DNA of 64,000 bases from NCBI GenBank assembly GCA_035509275.1, contig DATJLU010000146.1, positions 62,001 to 126,000 of the forward strand, given 5' to 3'. Below the pieces are notes generated by a model. It was given only the letters and a program-made list of their open reading frames with translations, ran no database searches and was not told the origin of the DNA. Made by a program: the position numbers and the translations under genes. Below are positions 16,756-24,443 of this stretch, piece by piece; positions within the stretch are counted from its first letter, which is position 1; every line of letters begins with the position of its first letter. This stretch comes from DAHUYF01 sp035509275. GTDB lineage: Bacteria; Pseudomonadota; Alphaproteobacteria; ATCC43930; CGMCC-115725.

Positions 16756-17316
16756 ATGCGAAGAGCTTTGCCGGCGGCATGCCTGATCGCGCTCGTGCAC
16801 GTCGCCGCAGCGGCGCCGGGGGAAGCGGCGAGCCTCACTCTCGGCGCGACCTCGGTGACCGCGCCCTTGCCGCAGCGATCGCGTCTGCTGCTTCGGGTCG
16901 CCGATGCTCAGCATCAGCGGGTGGCGCAAGCGCAACGGCGCCTGCGCGCGCTCGGGCTCTATCACGGCACGACCAACGGCACCTTGGGGCCGCAAACCCG
17001 CAGCGCGTTGTCGGTCTATCAGCAGAAGCTGAATCTGCCCGTGACCGGTCAGCTCGACCAGGTCACGGCCTACTCGCTGGAGAACAACGAGCTGGTCGAG
17101 GTCTGCGCCGCACACGGCATGGCCGCTTCGGCGTGTCTCGGCGCGATCGAGCAATTCCGCGCCATGGTCAACCCGTCGGGCGGCACGACGCCTCCGGCGT
17201 CAGCCGACCGCATCGTCCGGCAAGCCTGTGCGGGGGCGCAAAATGCCTCGGATTGCGCCGACGCCGTCGCCAAGATGGATGCGTGGCTGAACGCGCGCGC
17301 GACCGCGCCGAAGTGA
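16756..17316 (+). CDS. secreted peptidoglycan-binding domain protein
   Basis: The 186-residue product has a signal peptide (ALPAACLIALVHVAAAAPG) and a PG_binding_1 domain at residues about 55-110: VAQAQRRLRALGLYHGTTNG, LGPQTRSALSVYQ and the closing LPVTGQLDQVTAYSL. The C-terminal third has four cysteines (VCAAHG, SACLG, RQACAG, DCADAV) that could form two disulfides in the periplasm. GGAGGA precedes the ATG. It probably binds cell-wall glycan, and no catalytic domain is attached. Confidence 0.85.
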   Translation: MRRALPAACLIALVHVAAAAPGEAASLTLGATSVTAPLPQRSRLLLRVADAQHQRVAQAQRRLRALGLYHGTTNGTLGPQTRSALSVYQQKLNLPVTGQLDQVTAYSLENNELVEVCAAHGMAASACLGAIEQFRAMVNPSGGTTPPASADRIVRQACAGAQNASDCADAVAKMDAWLNARATAPK

Positions 17317-17397
17317 CGTGGCATTTCGCGAATATCGTGCGACGTCGAGATGGGCGCTCGGGCATGCCAACATCTCAGCCACCAACCGATCGCTTTG

Positions 17398-17471
17398 CCC
17401 GCGAAAGCGGGCATCCAGAGCCTCAGATGCGATGATTAGGGCGCGTCTTCTGGGTCCCCGCTTTCGCGGGG
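17398..17471. repeat. REP-like double hairpin between convergent genes
   Basis: Two hairpins, CCCGCGAAAGCGGG (17398-17411) and CCCCGCTTTCGCGGGG (17456-17471), flank CATCCAG and CTGGGTC, so the whole 74 bp forms an imperfect long palindrome. This 'CGAAAGCGGGCATCCAG...CTGGGTCCCCGCTTTCG' pattern is a dispersed repeat type in alphaproteobacterial genomes. It lies between the convergent peptidoglycan-binding and bactofilin genes and may also end transcription. Confidence 0.8.
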
Positions 17472-17595
17472 ACGGCAGAGTCTTGGATATCTACTGCCAC
17501 CGCAGCGCTGCTCGAGATGTGTCCATACCAAGCACTTTCGCGGCGGCGACGGAACCGCCGGTCGCGGGCCGGCGATGTGCGCCGATGGCGATCCT

Positions 17596-18021
17596 CTAGG
17601 CGCTGCGGCGCTGGTCGCGGGCGGTCGTTCGCGCTGGCTCGCTTGCCGTGCCGGATTCGATGGCGCCGGCAAGCTGGCCGCCGCGCTCGATCTCGATCTG
17701 CTGATAACGCACCGTGGCGGAAACATGGCCGCTGGCGCGAATCACCAGACGGTCGCTGACCTTCAGGTCGCCCTCGAAGCGGCCGATGATCTCCGCGTTC
17801 TGCACCGCGGCCGTGCCCGAGAACAAACCGCCATGCGCGATCCGCAATTCCTTGCAGGCGACGTTGGCCTCGACCTTGCCCTCGACGACGAGGCAATCGC
17901 AGGATTTGATCTCGCCGGAGACGACGATCCCCGCGCCGACGACGAGCATGCGATCCGTCGATTGCGGCTTCGTCGGGGTTGCCGGGGCCTTCACGGGCTG
18001 AGCCTCGAACAGGCGCTTCAT
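17596..18021 (-). CDS. bactofilin (polymer-forming cytoskeletal protein)
   Basis: The 141-residue protein has a short proline-rich head and a bactofilin (DUF583) beta-helix core: MLVVGAGIVVSGEIKSCDCL, VEGKVEANVACKELRI, GLFSGTAAVQNAEIIGRFEG and LVIRASGHVSATVRYQQIEI. Bactofilins self-assemble into filaments that anchor wall or polysaccharide machinery. GAGGAG lies 5-10 nt before the ATG at 18021. The divergent XRE regulator gene starts 294 bp away; the gap contains no obvious gene. Confidence 0.9.
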   Translation of the reverse strand: MKRLFEAQPVKAPATPTKPQSTDRMLVVGAGIVVSGEIKSCDCLVVEGKVEANVACKELRIAHGGLFSGTAAVQNAEIIGRFEGDLKVSDRLVIRASGHVSATVRYQQIEIERGGQLAGAIESGTASEPARTTARDQRRSA

Positions 18022-18315
18022 GACACGACTCCTCTGCTGATTTGGGCGCACCTGCCATCTGCAGCGCTCCGCCTTAAGAGCGGTCTAATGGTGCGACTTA
18101 GCGGCGCAACAATAAATCGCCGCGGCATTGCCGGTGCGCGCCGAGCCTGATTCGGCGGAGCGTTCTCTCCCGCGCCACGCGCTAAGAGCGCGCGGTGCTA
18201 TGCGCGAGCGGGTTTCATAAGCGGCCCATTTATCGCCACTTGGTCTCTAATGGTCGGCGGATGCTTCGTTTAACGCGTTAGAGGCGCGGATCAGGCATCT
18301 TCGTGAGGTCGTCCG

Positions 18316-18720
18316 ATGTCGAGGCTCAAAAATCCCGCCGTCAGCGTGGACCGTCTGGTGGGCGCACGACTCAAGGAGCGGCGGACGATGCTCGGTTTGA
18401 GCCAGGATGATCTGGCTCAGCGCATCGGCATCACCTATCAGCAGCTCCACAAATACGAAAACGCCGTCAATCGCATCTCGGCGAGCCGGCTGTTCCTCTG
18501 TGCGCAGGAGCTGAATGCGCCGATCGACTATTTCTTCGACGATCTGGGTGGCCCGCTCGCCGCCGCCGAGGATCGGCGGCCGCGTCACCGCCGCTCGCTC
18601 TCCTTCAGCCGAGCGTTCAACGAAATCTCCGAAACCCATCTGCAGCGCGCACTCGTCGAACTGGCGCGCGTGCTGGCGGAGTCGGGCGGCGAGTCGCCGC
18701 GGCAGGACAAAAGCTCTTGA
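18316..18720 (+). CDS. XRE-family transcriptional regulator
   Basis: The 134-residue protein has a helix-turn-helix of the Cro/C1 type at residues about 15-70 (RLKERRTMLGLSQDDLAQRI, GITYQQLHKYENAVNRIS), followed by an acidic stretch IDYFFDDLGG and a basic RRPRHRR linker. The format is common among alphaproteobacterial regulators such as the SinR-like group. Its targets are unknown. The stop overlaps the TTG of the next small frame. Confidence 0.9.
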   Translation: MSRLKNPAVSVDRLVGARLKERRTMLGLSQDDLAQRIGITYQQLHKYENAVNRISASRLFLCAQELNAPIDYFFDDLGGPLAAAEDRRPRHRRSLSFSRAFNEISETHLQRALVELARVLAESGGESPRQDKSS

Positions 18721-18995
18721 TACCGCAGCCGCAGCTGAGCAACTCGTCGGCGGATGAGCGCGCGGCGCTGCGCGCGGCCGAAGCATGGGCGAGCGCTGTC
18801 GAAGCCCTGGCCGAGGCGGAGCGGAAGAAGCGGGATGTCGCGCTCGAAAAAGACGCGATGAAAATCGCCAGCATCGCGCTCTACGACGCCGTCATGGCGC
18901 TGCGTGCCGCTCAGCGTCCTCCGGATTTCACCGGGACGCGCGGCAACACGGCGCGCAGCCGATATCGAATCGTCGATCTCCTTGAACGTCTCTGA
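18717..18995 (+). CDS. hypothetical small helical protein
   Basis: A possible 92-residue product starting at a TTG that overlaps the XRE stop (TTGA). It is rich in Ala, Glu and Lys, and would be mostly alpha-helical with a likely coiled coil (ALAEAERKKRDVALEKDAMK). No family is recognised. The start is weak: no good ribosome site is seen, and an internal ATG at about 18858 is an alternative. Coupling to the regulator gene is the main argument for it being real. Confidence 0.4.
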   Translation: MIPQPQLSNSSADERAALRAAEAWASAVEALAEAERKKRDVALEKDAMKIASIALYDAVMALRAAQRPPDFTGTRGNTARSRYRIVDLLERL

Positions 18996-19118
18996 ATGCC
19001 GCTCCGCATCCTCCGAGTCCATGGTGAGCAACCCGGAATGGGCATAGCCGGGCGCGAGGAGAGGGAGTACACTCCGGACAAAATGGGAGGTCAGGCTCTT
19101 AGCTATGGGTGGTGCCCC

Positions 19119-19325
19119 ATGGATGCCGACTCCCTGCGCCAAAAGGCGCACCGATACCGCCGGCTCGCGCGCAGCATCAATGACGAGAAGACGGTCGCGA
19201 TCCTCGAAGAGATGGCGCGCGAGCTTGAGGCGCATGCAAAAGCCGCGGCAGAGATCGTCGCGTTCGTGCCGCGCGCGCCGAACACCGCCGAGGTGCCGAG
19301 ACGAAAATCGAGGCGAGCGCGCTGA
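19119..19325 (+). CDS. small helical protein, MDADSLRQKA type
   Basis: A 68-residue product: MDADSLRQKAHRYRRLARSI, then EEMARELEAHAKAAAEIVAF and a basic tail RRKSRRAR. It is made of two or three amphipathic helices. Similar short proteins, often several per genome, occur in Hyphomicrobiales without assigned function. The gene is convergent with another small protein of the same style at 19450. The ATG at 19119 is chosen because the sequence upstream in this frame has no protein-like character. Confidence 0.55.
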   Translation: MDADSLRQKAHRYRRLARSINDEKTVAILEEMARELEAHAKAAAEIVAFVPRAPNTAEVPRRKSRRAR

Positions 19326-19449
19326 TCCCACGCGCCTTGGGCCGCCGCTACGCTATGTGCACATCTCGAAAACGCGGCGACCCCGGCGAAACTTGAGAAA
19401 AGGCGTCGCCGCGCGATTGGTATACGCCGCCAGCCTTGGGCCGCCGGGA

Positions 19450-19635
19450 CTACCTGGGACCGGGCCTATCGTCGGGCGTAAACGGTGCCAGCGATCGGCG
19501 TGCGAGGCGCTCCGCGCCCTCGCGGCATAGGATCGCGAGCTCGTGAAAATTCTGCGCTGCGACCGCGTCGCTGGTGGTCAGCGCGATGTTGCTGAACTCC
19601 GCCGCGCGATCTCTCAGATACTGTGCGTGGTTCAT
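19450..19635 (-). CDS. small helical protein, MNHAQYLRDRA type
   Basis: A 61-residue product: MNHAQYLRDRAAEFSNIALT followed by AVAAQNFHELAILCREGAER and a basic end. It resembles the product at 19119 in length, helical character and spacing of the helices, and both resemble short hypothetical proteins of Hyphomicrobiales. A GAGGGGGG tract lies about 7 nt before the ATG. Function unknown. Confidence 0.55.
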   Translation of the reverse strand: MNHAQYLRDRAAEFSNIALTTSDAVAAQNFHELAILCREGAERLARRSLAPFTPDDRPGPR

Positions 19636-19978
19636 ATGAGCCCCCCTCTATGACACCCGGCCGGCAACAGTGCCGGCGCCGCCTCACGTCAAACGCACCT
19701 CCCTATCGAGCGCATTGCCGCTCTCGTTCGGCAACTCGCGCAGCCGCAGCGATCCAGCGTGCGGCTGTCGCCGCGTCACCCTGCCATCCCATGGATCCCA
19801 ATCGCTGTAGATCGCGCGAGCCGTCAGTCTCCGCCCGGGCATGATCGCACTCACGGGCGTGCAGGCAATTGGCTTGCCGCCGGGCTCACACCGAATAGCC
19901 GCAAGCTCCGCCTTAAGAAACCTGAGCGCGCATACCGGGGTAGAGACGTATCAACCTCTGCGTTCGCGATCGCGACCG
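19636..19978. other. 343-bp stretch without a convincing gene
   Basis: This region lies upstream of the small gene at 19450-19635 and downstream of the response regulator. The only structure seen is a short perfect hairpin at 19660-19677 (GCCGGCA-ACAG-TGCCGGC), 25 bp before the small gene's ATG. Open frames crossing it look like noise. Confidence 0.5.
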
Positions 19979-20392
19979 TCAATCGCGCCGGCGCGGGCCC
20001 GGGCTCAGCCCCAGCACCCGTTGAACGCTGGCGATCAGCTGGGCCGGCGTGCAGGGCTTTGGCACCAAGGGACCAAGCCCCGGTCCCTGACCCGGCCGCG
20101 GTACCATGCTGGGCACGGCGGTGATGTAGATGACCCGCAGGCTCTCCCGCAGCGCTTTGCTGCTTTCGGCCAGACGCCAGCCATTCAGCCGACCGGGCAT
20201 GACGATGTCGGTGATGAGCAGCCCGATGCTGGGATCGCGGGCGATCGTCAGCAGCCCTTCTTCGCCGGACGCGCAGGCCGACACGGTGAAGCCGGCTTTT
20301 TGCAAAACGGCACAAGCCGCCTCGCGCGTCCCCTCATGGTCATCCACCACGAGGATGCGTTTGGGAGGTCTGGCGTAAGGACCATTCCGCAA
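19979..20392 (-). CDS. single-domain response regulator (CheY-like)
   Basis: The 137-residue protein is one receiver domain with no output domain. It has ILVVDDHEGTREAA with the acidic pair, the phosphorylated Asp in LLITDIVMPG near residue 60, Thr in VIYITAVPS, and the conserved Lys in LVPKPCTP near residue 110. Such proteins relay phosphate from hybrid kinases, but no kinase gene is in the window. The start appears to be TTG at 20392; no other in-frame start precedes the core. Two AAATGACAT repeats lie just upstream. Confidence 0.85.
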   Translation of the reverse strand: MRNGPYARPPKRILVVDDHEGTREAACAVLQKAGFTVSACASGEEGLLTIARDPSIGLLITDIVMPGRLNGWRLAESSKALRESLRVIYITAVPSMVPRPGQGPGLGPLVPKPCTPAQLIASVQRVLGLSPGPRRRD

Positions 20393-20417
20393 CTCTACGC
20401 CCCCGATTTGCGCCGCG

Positions 20418-20440
20418 AAATGACATCAACCAAATGACAT
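20418..20440. repeat. paired AAATGACAT direct repeats upstream of the response regulator
   Basis: AAATGACAT occurs at 20418-20426 and again at 20432-20440, a 14-bp period, about 26-48 bp before the response regulator start. The patch is AT-rich compared with its surroundings, so it may be a regulator-binding pair or part of a promoter. The copies are short, so chance is possible. Confidence 0.35.
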
Positions 20441-20589
20441 AAAAGAGTACCTTGATCTCGCCTGCGTGAGAAGCCGAGAACGACTCGAACGATGCCGATT
20501 CGCGCGCAGACTCTGCGGTTGCGAAGGCCAACTAAATTCGGCTGCCGCGGCGTCGATGGCTGCGTACCGCGCGAAGCGGGCGATGCCGC

Positions 20590-21750
20590 TCAGAGCGCTG
20601 CGATTTCGCCGGTCTCCGCCAGCAGCGCGCGATAAAGCGCCACCGTCGCCGCGCCGACCGCGGCGGCGGCGAGGTCGCTCTCGACCAGGGCGCGGCTCGC
20701 CGCGCCGAAGCGGCGGCGGAGCGCCGCATCGCCGGCAAGCTGCGCGAGCGCGCGCGCGAGCGCCGCGGCATCATCGGGCGGCACGAGCAGCGCATTGACG
20801 CCTTGCTTGGCGATCTCGCGACAGCCCGGCACGTCGGTGGCGACGAGCGGACGCCCCATCGCCGCCGCTTCGAGCAGGCTTTTCGGCAGGCCTTCGCGCC
20901 GCGATGGCAGCACGGCGATGTGCGCGGCGCGCCAGAGCGAGCGGATATCCTCCACCTGACCCAGCCAGGTGATGCCGGGAAGCCCGCGCCAGCGCGCGAG
21001 CGTCGGTTCCGGGATCGACGTCGGATTTTCCGGATCGGGCGTGCCGGCGATGAGCAACCGCAGATCGGCGCCGCGGCGGCGCAGCATCTGCTGCGCCTCG
21101 ATCAAGCTCTCGATGCCCTTGTCCGCGAGCAGCCGTGCAGCGAAGCCGGCAATCACCGGCGGTGCCGGCGGCTCCTCGGCCACGGGAAAATGCGCAAGGT
21201 CGATGCCGGAGCCGCGGATCACCGCAACGCGCCGCTCCGCCGCGGGATTGAGCGCCAGCAGCAAGCGCCGGTCGTCTTCGTTTTGCACGATGACGCGGCT
21301 GTTGGCGCGCTCGATGAGATGGGCCAGGGCGAGGCTCACCGGGCGGCGCAGCAAGCGCGCGCGGAGGGTCGGCGAGCTCGCGACGAAGCCAAAGCCGGTG
21401 ACGGCGTTGACCACGGCCGGCACGCGGGCGAGGAGCGCCGCGATGCTGCCGAGCACGGCCGGCTTCAAGGCGACGTGATGGACGAGGCGCGGGCGCTCGC
21501 GGCGATAAAGCCGGGCGATCTCGGCGATGGCCGCGAGGCTCGCCAGCGGCCCGGTGCTGCCGCGCTGCCAGCCGAGGGGATGAAGCGCGAAGCCTTCGCC
21601 GCGGATGCGCTCGCCATGCTGCGCGACGCGCGTCGCCACGCCGACGGCGAAGCCGGCGCGCTGCGCTGCGCGCGCCATGGGCAGGCGGTGCGACCAGAAA
21701 TACCAGTCCTCGGTGACGAGATAGATCAGCTTCGGCGCCGGCGCAGTCAT
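20590..21750 (-). CDS. glycosyltransferase family 4
   Basis: The 386-residue protein has the two-Rossmann layout of GT4 enzymes. The acceptor half begins KLIYLVTEDWYFWSHRLPMA and contains VHHVALKPAVLGSIAA; the donor half has PVIAGFAARLLADKGIESLI and the E-x7-E type motif PSRREGLPKSLLEAAAMGRP near residue 285. It most likely adds a sugar from a nucleotide donor to an undecaprenyl-linked surface glycan at the inner membrane. Its ATG overlaps the epimerase stop upstream (ATGA). Confidence 0.9.
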   Translation of the reverse strand: MTAPAPKLIYLVTEDWYFWSHRLPMARAAQRAGFAVGVATRVAQHGERIRGEGFALHPLGWQRGSTGPLASLAAIAEIARLYRRERPRLVHHVALKPAVLGSIAALLARVPAVVNAVTGFGFVASSPTLRARLLRRPVSLALAHLIERANSRVIVQNEDDRRLLLALNPAAERRVAVIRGSGIDLAHFPVAEEPPAPPVIAGFAARLLADKGIESLIEAQQMLRRRGADLRLLIAGTPDPENPTSIPEPTLARWRGLPGITWLGQVEDIRSLWRAAHIAVLPSRREGLPKSLLEAAAMGRPLVATDVPGCREIAKQGVNALLVPPDDAAALARALAQLAGDAALRRRFGAASRALVESDLAAAAVGAATVALYRALLAETGEIAAL

Positions 21751-22694
21751 TCGCGCTCCTGGCGGTACCAGCGGCAGGTGGCGGCGAGGCCGTCATCGAG
21801 GCTGACGCGCGGACGCCAGCCGAGGCGTTCGCGCGTGGCGAGATCATCGACGCGGAGCGAGGAGAGCAGGCGGTCGGCGGCAGCGCTGCGGCCCAGGAGC
21901 GATGCGGCCAAACGCAGCAGCACGGGCGGGCAGGGGAACAGTTGGGCGGAGCGGCCGAGCGCGCGGGCGATGCGGCGCGCGAGCTCGGGCGTCGATACCT
22001 CCTCGTCGTCGCGCAGCAGGAAGACGCCGCCGGCCGCCGCGGGATGCTCCAGCACCGTTATGACGAGGTCGAGCAGATTGTCGAGGAACACGAAGCTGCG
22101 CCGGTTGTCGATGCTGGCGAAGGGCAGCGGCAGGCCGCTATCGACGAGACGGATCAAGGCGCGGAAATTCGCCTTGACGTCCGGGCCGTAGACGAGCGGC
22201 GGGCGGATGACGGCGAGCCGGTCGCCGCAAGCGGCGCGCATCGTCTCTTCCATGCGCCATTTGGCGAGACCGTACACATCGGCCGGCGCCGGCGGCTGAT
22301 GCGCGCGCAGCGGCAGATCGGTTGTCGCATTGCCCAGCACCTTGATCGAGCTCATCAGCACGAGGCGGCGGATGCCGGAGGCGGCGGCTGCGCGCGCCAG
22401 CGCCGCGGCGGTCGCAGCCTCGCCCTCGATCCAGCGCTGCTCGTCGACCGTGCGGGCATGGGCGCGGCTGGCGAGATGCACCACCGCGCGCGCGCCGGCG
22501 AGCAGCGCCGGCCAGTCGGTTGCGGCATCGAGATCGCCGAGCACGCGCGTCTCGACCGGCGGCGGCAGCGCCGCGGGCCGCCGCAACAGGGCCCGCACCG
22601 TCGCGCCGCGCGCGGCGAGCCGCTCGACCAGCGCGCGGCCGATGAAGCCGCCGGCGCCGGTGACGATGATGGCGCCGCTGCCGTCTTCTGCCAC
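21747..22694 (-). CDS. NAD-dependent epimerase/dehydratase
   Basis: The protein (315 residues from a GTG at 22694) is an extended SDR enzyme: IIVTGAGGFIGRALVERL at residues 9-26, VHLASRAHAR, and the catalytic YGLAKWRME near residue 140. It is closest in style to UDP-hexose 4-epimerases of O-antigen loci. The GTG has AAGGAG and CAGGAGC upstream; a farther ATG at 22748 is less likely. It forms a two-gene operon with the glycosyltransferase and is divergent from the UDP-sugar dehydrogenase gene. Confidence 0.88.
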   Translation of the reverse strand: MAEDGSGAIIVTGAGGFIGRALVERLAARGATVRALLRRPAALPPPVETRVLGDLDAATDWPALLAGARAVVHLASRAHARTVDEQRWIEGEAATAAALARAAAASGIRRLVLMSSIKVLGNATTDLPLRAHQPPAPADVYGLAKWRMEETMRAACGDRLAVIRPPLVYGPDVKANFRALIRLVDSGLPLPFASIDNRRSFVFLDNLLDLVITVLEHPAAAGGVFLLRDDEEVSTPELARRIARALGRSAQLFPCPPVLLRLAASLLGRSAAADRLLSSLRVDDLATRERLGWRPRVSLDDGLAATCRWYRQERE

Positions 22695-22783
22695 GCTCCT
22701 GGCTCCTTTCCCTCGAGGCGACCATAGCCGCTTCGCCGCCGATCTCATATCGCCGGAGCGCGGCTTGAGCGCCGGGAGAGGCC

Positions 22784-24205
22784 ATGCTAAGCCTCGCGCC
22801 GCCTGGCCCCGGCCCATGCTTCTCGGCCGGCAAACTCCAACCACAGCGGGATGCACCCTTGTCCAACCCCTCCCCGAGCCGCGTCGATGTGGAGCAGCTC
22901 CGGCGCCGCTTCCTCGACCGCGAGGCGGTGATCGGCGTGATCGGCCTCGGCTATGTCGGCTTGCCCTTGGTCAGCGCGCTGACGACGAAAGGCTTTGGCG
23001 TCATCGGCTTCGACGTCGACGCCGAGAAGGTCGCGGTATTGAACGCGGGCCGCTCCTACATCCACCACATCCCGCATGCGACCATCGCCGATCTGCTGCG
23101 CCAGCGCCGCTTCCGCGCGGTGACGGATTTTGCCGAGCTCGCCACGGTCGATGCCGTGCTGATCTGCGTGCCGACGCCGCTGACGCGCCATCGCGAGCCC
23201 GATCTCAGCTATGTCAGCGGCACCGCGCGCTCGATCGCGCCGCATCTGAAGCCCGGCCATCTCATTGTGCTGGAATCGACGACCTATCCTGGCACGACGC
23301 GCGAGGTGATGCTGCCGATCCTCGAGGCCGGCGGCCTCAAATCCGGCCGGGATTTCTTCCTCGCCTATTCGCCCGAGCGCGAGGATCCCGGCAACAGCCA
23401 ATACAGCACCACCAAGATCCCGAAAGTGGTCGGCGGCGACGGCGCCGATGCGCTAGCCGTCGCCACCGCGCTCTACGATCAGTTCGTCAGCCGCACCGTG
23501 CCGGTCTCGTCCTGCGAGACGGCGGAAGCGGTGAAGCTCACCGAGAACATCTTCCGCGCCGTCAACATCGCGCTCGTCAACGAGCTGAAGATGGTCTACG
23601 CGGCGATGGGCATCGATGTCTGGGAGGTGATCCGCGCCGCCTCGACCAAGCCCTTCGGCTTCATGCCGTTCTATCCCGGCCCCGGCCTCGGCGGCCACTG
23701 CATCCCGATCGATCCCTTCTATCTCACCTGGAAGGCCCGCGAATACGACATCTCGACGCGCTTCATCGAGCTCGCCGGCGAGATCAACACGGCGATGCCG
23801 CGCTATGTCATCGAGCGGCTGCAGCGCGCGCTCGACGAGCAGGCCGGCAAGGGGCTCAAGGGGTCGCGCGTGCTCATCCTCGGCGTCGCCTACAAGAAGA
23901 ATGTCGACGATCTCCGCGAGAGCCCGACGCTCAAGATCATGGAGCTGCTCGAGGCGCGCGGCGCCAGCTTCACCTATCACGATCCCTATGTGGCCGAGAT
24001 CCGGCCGTCGCGCGAGCATCCGGAATTCGCCGGCAGGCGCTCGGTGCCACTCACCGCAGAGACGGCGCGCAGCGCCGATGTGGCGCTCATCTGCACCGAT
24101 CACGACGGCGTCGACTACCGCCTCCTGGTCGAGCATTGCCCGCTGGTGATCGACACGCGCAACGCCTGCGCCCATCTCGGCGCCGGCAACGTGGTCAAGG
24201 CTTAG
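22784..24205 (+). CDS. nucleotide-sugar dehydrogenase (UDP-N-acetylglucosamine 6-dehydrogenase type)
   Basis: The 473-residue enzyme oxidises the C6 of a UDP-sugar to a uronic acid. It has VIGVIGLGYVGLPLV near residue 50, VPTPLTRHREPDLSY, YSPEREDPGN, the catalytic Cys in GPGLGGHCIPIDPF near residue 306, and GVAYKKNVDDLRESP. SPEREDPGN is typical of the WbpA/VipA group acting on UDP-GlcNAc rather than UDP-glucose. The ATG at 22784 has GGGAGAGG upstream; a TTG at 22859 is possible. It would supply a uronic acid for the surface glycan assembled by neighbouring genes. Confidence 0.92.
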   Translation: MLSLAPPGPGPCFSAGKLQPQRDAPLSNPSPSRVDVEQLRRRFLDREAVIGVIGLGYVGLPLVSALTTKGFGVIGFDVDAEKVAVLNAGRSYIHHIPHATIADLLRQRRFRAVTDFAELATVDAVLICVPTPLTRHREPDLSYVSGTARSIAPHLKPGHLIVLESTTYPGTTREVMLPILEAGGLKSGRDFFLAYSPEREDPGNSQYSTTKIPKVVGGDGADALAVATALYDQFVSRTVPVSSCETAEAVKLTENIFRAVNIALVNELKMVYAAMGIDVWEVIRAASTKPFGFMPFYPGPGLGGHCIPIDPFYLTWKAREYDISTRFIELAGEINTAMPRYVIERLQRALDEQAGKGLKGSRVLILGVAYKKNVDDLRESPTLKIMELLEARGASFTYHDPYVAEIRPSREHPEFAGRRSVPLTAETARSADVALICTDHDGVDYRLLVEHCPLVIDTRNACAHLGAGNVVKA

Positions 24206-24247
24206 AGCGCGATTCGTTAGTCGAATCGCTTGCGACCCTTATTTAGA

Positions 24248-24344
24248 TTCACCACGGAGGCACAGAGGGCACGGAGAATAAGTGTTTGGCGCGCGAAGCG
24301 CGCCATTCCTCTGTTCTCCGTGATCTCCGTGCCTCCGTGGTGAA
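24248..24344. repeat. palindromic intergenic repeat, copy 1
   Basis: A 97-bp element with terminal inverted arms beginning TTCACCACGGAGGCAC and ending GTGCCTCCGTGGTGAA, and a central hairpin GGCGCGCGAAGCGCGCC. Two further copies lie at 27586 and 31674. This copy lies between the UDP-sugar dehydrogenase and the GH15 gene. Confidence 0.92.
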
Positions 24345-24443
24345 CCTTTTCCCGCCGCAGACGTGGTGACAAATGCGATTGCCCTGTGAAGCGGCGGGCG
24401 AAACACCGAATGTGATGGGCTGGTAAGCGTGGGGAGCGCGAGG

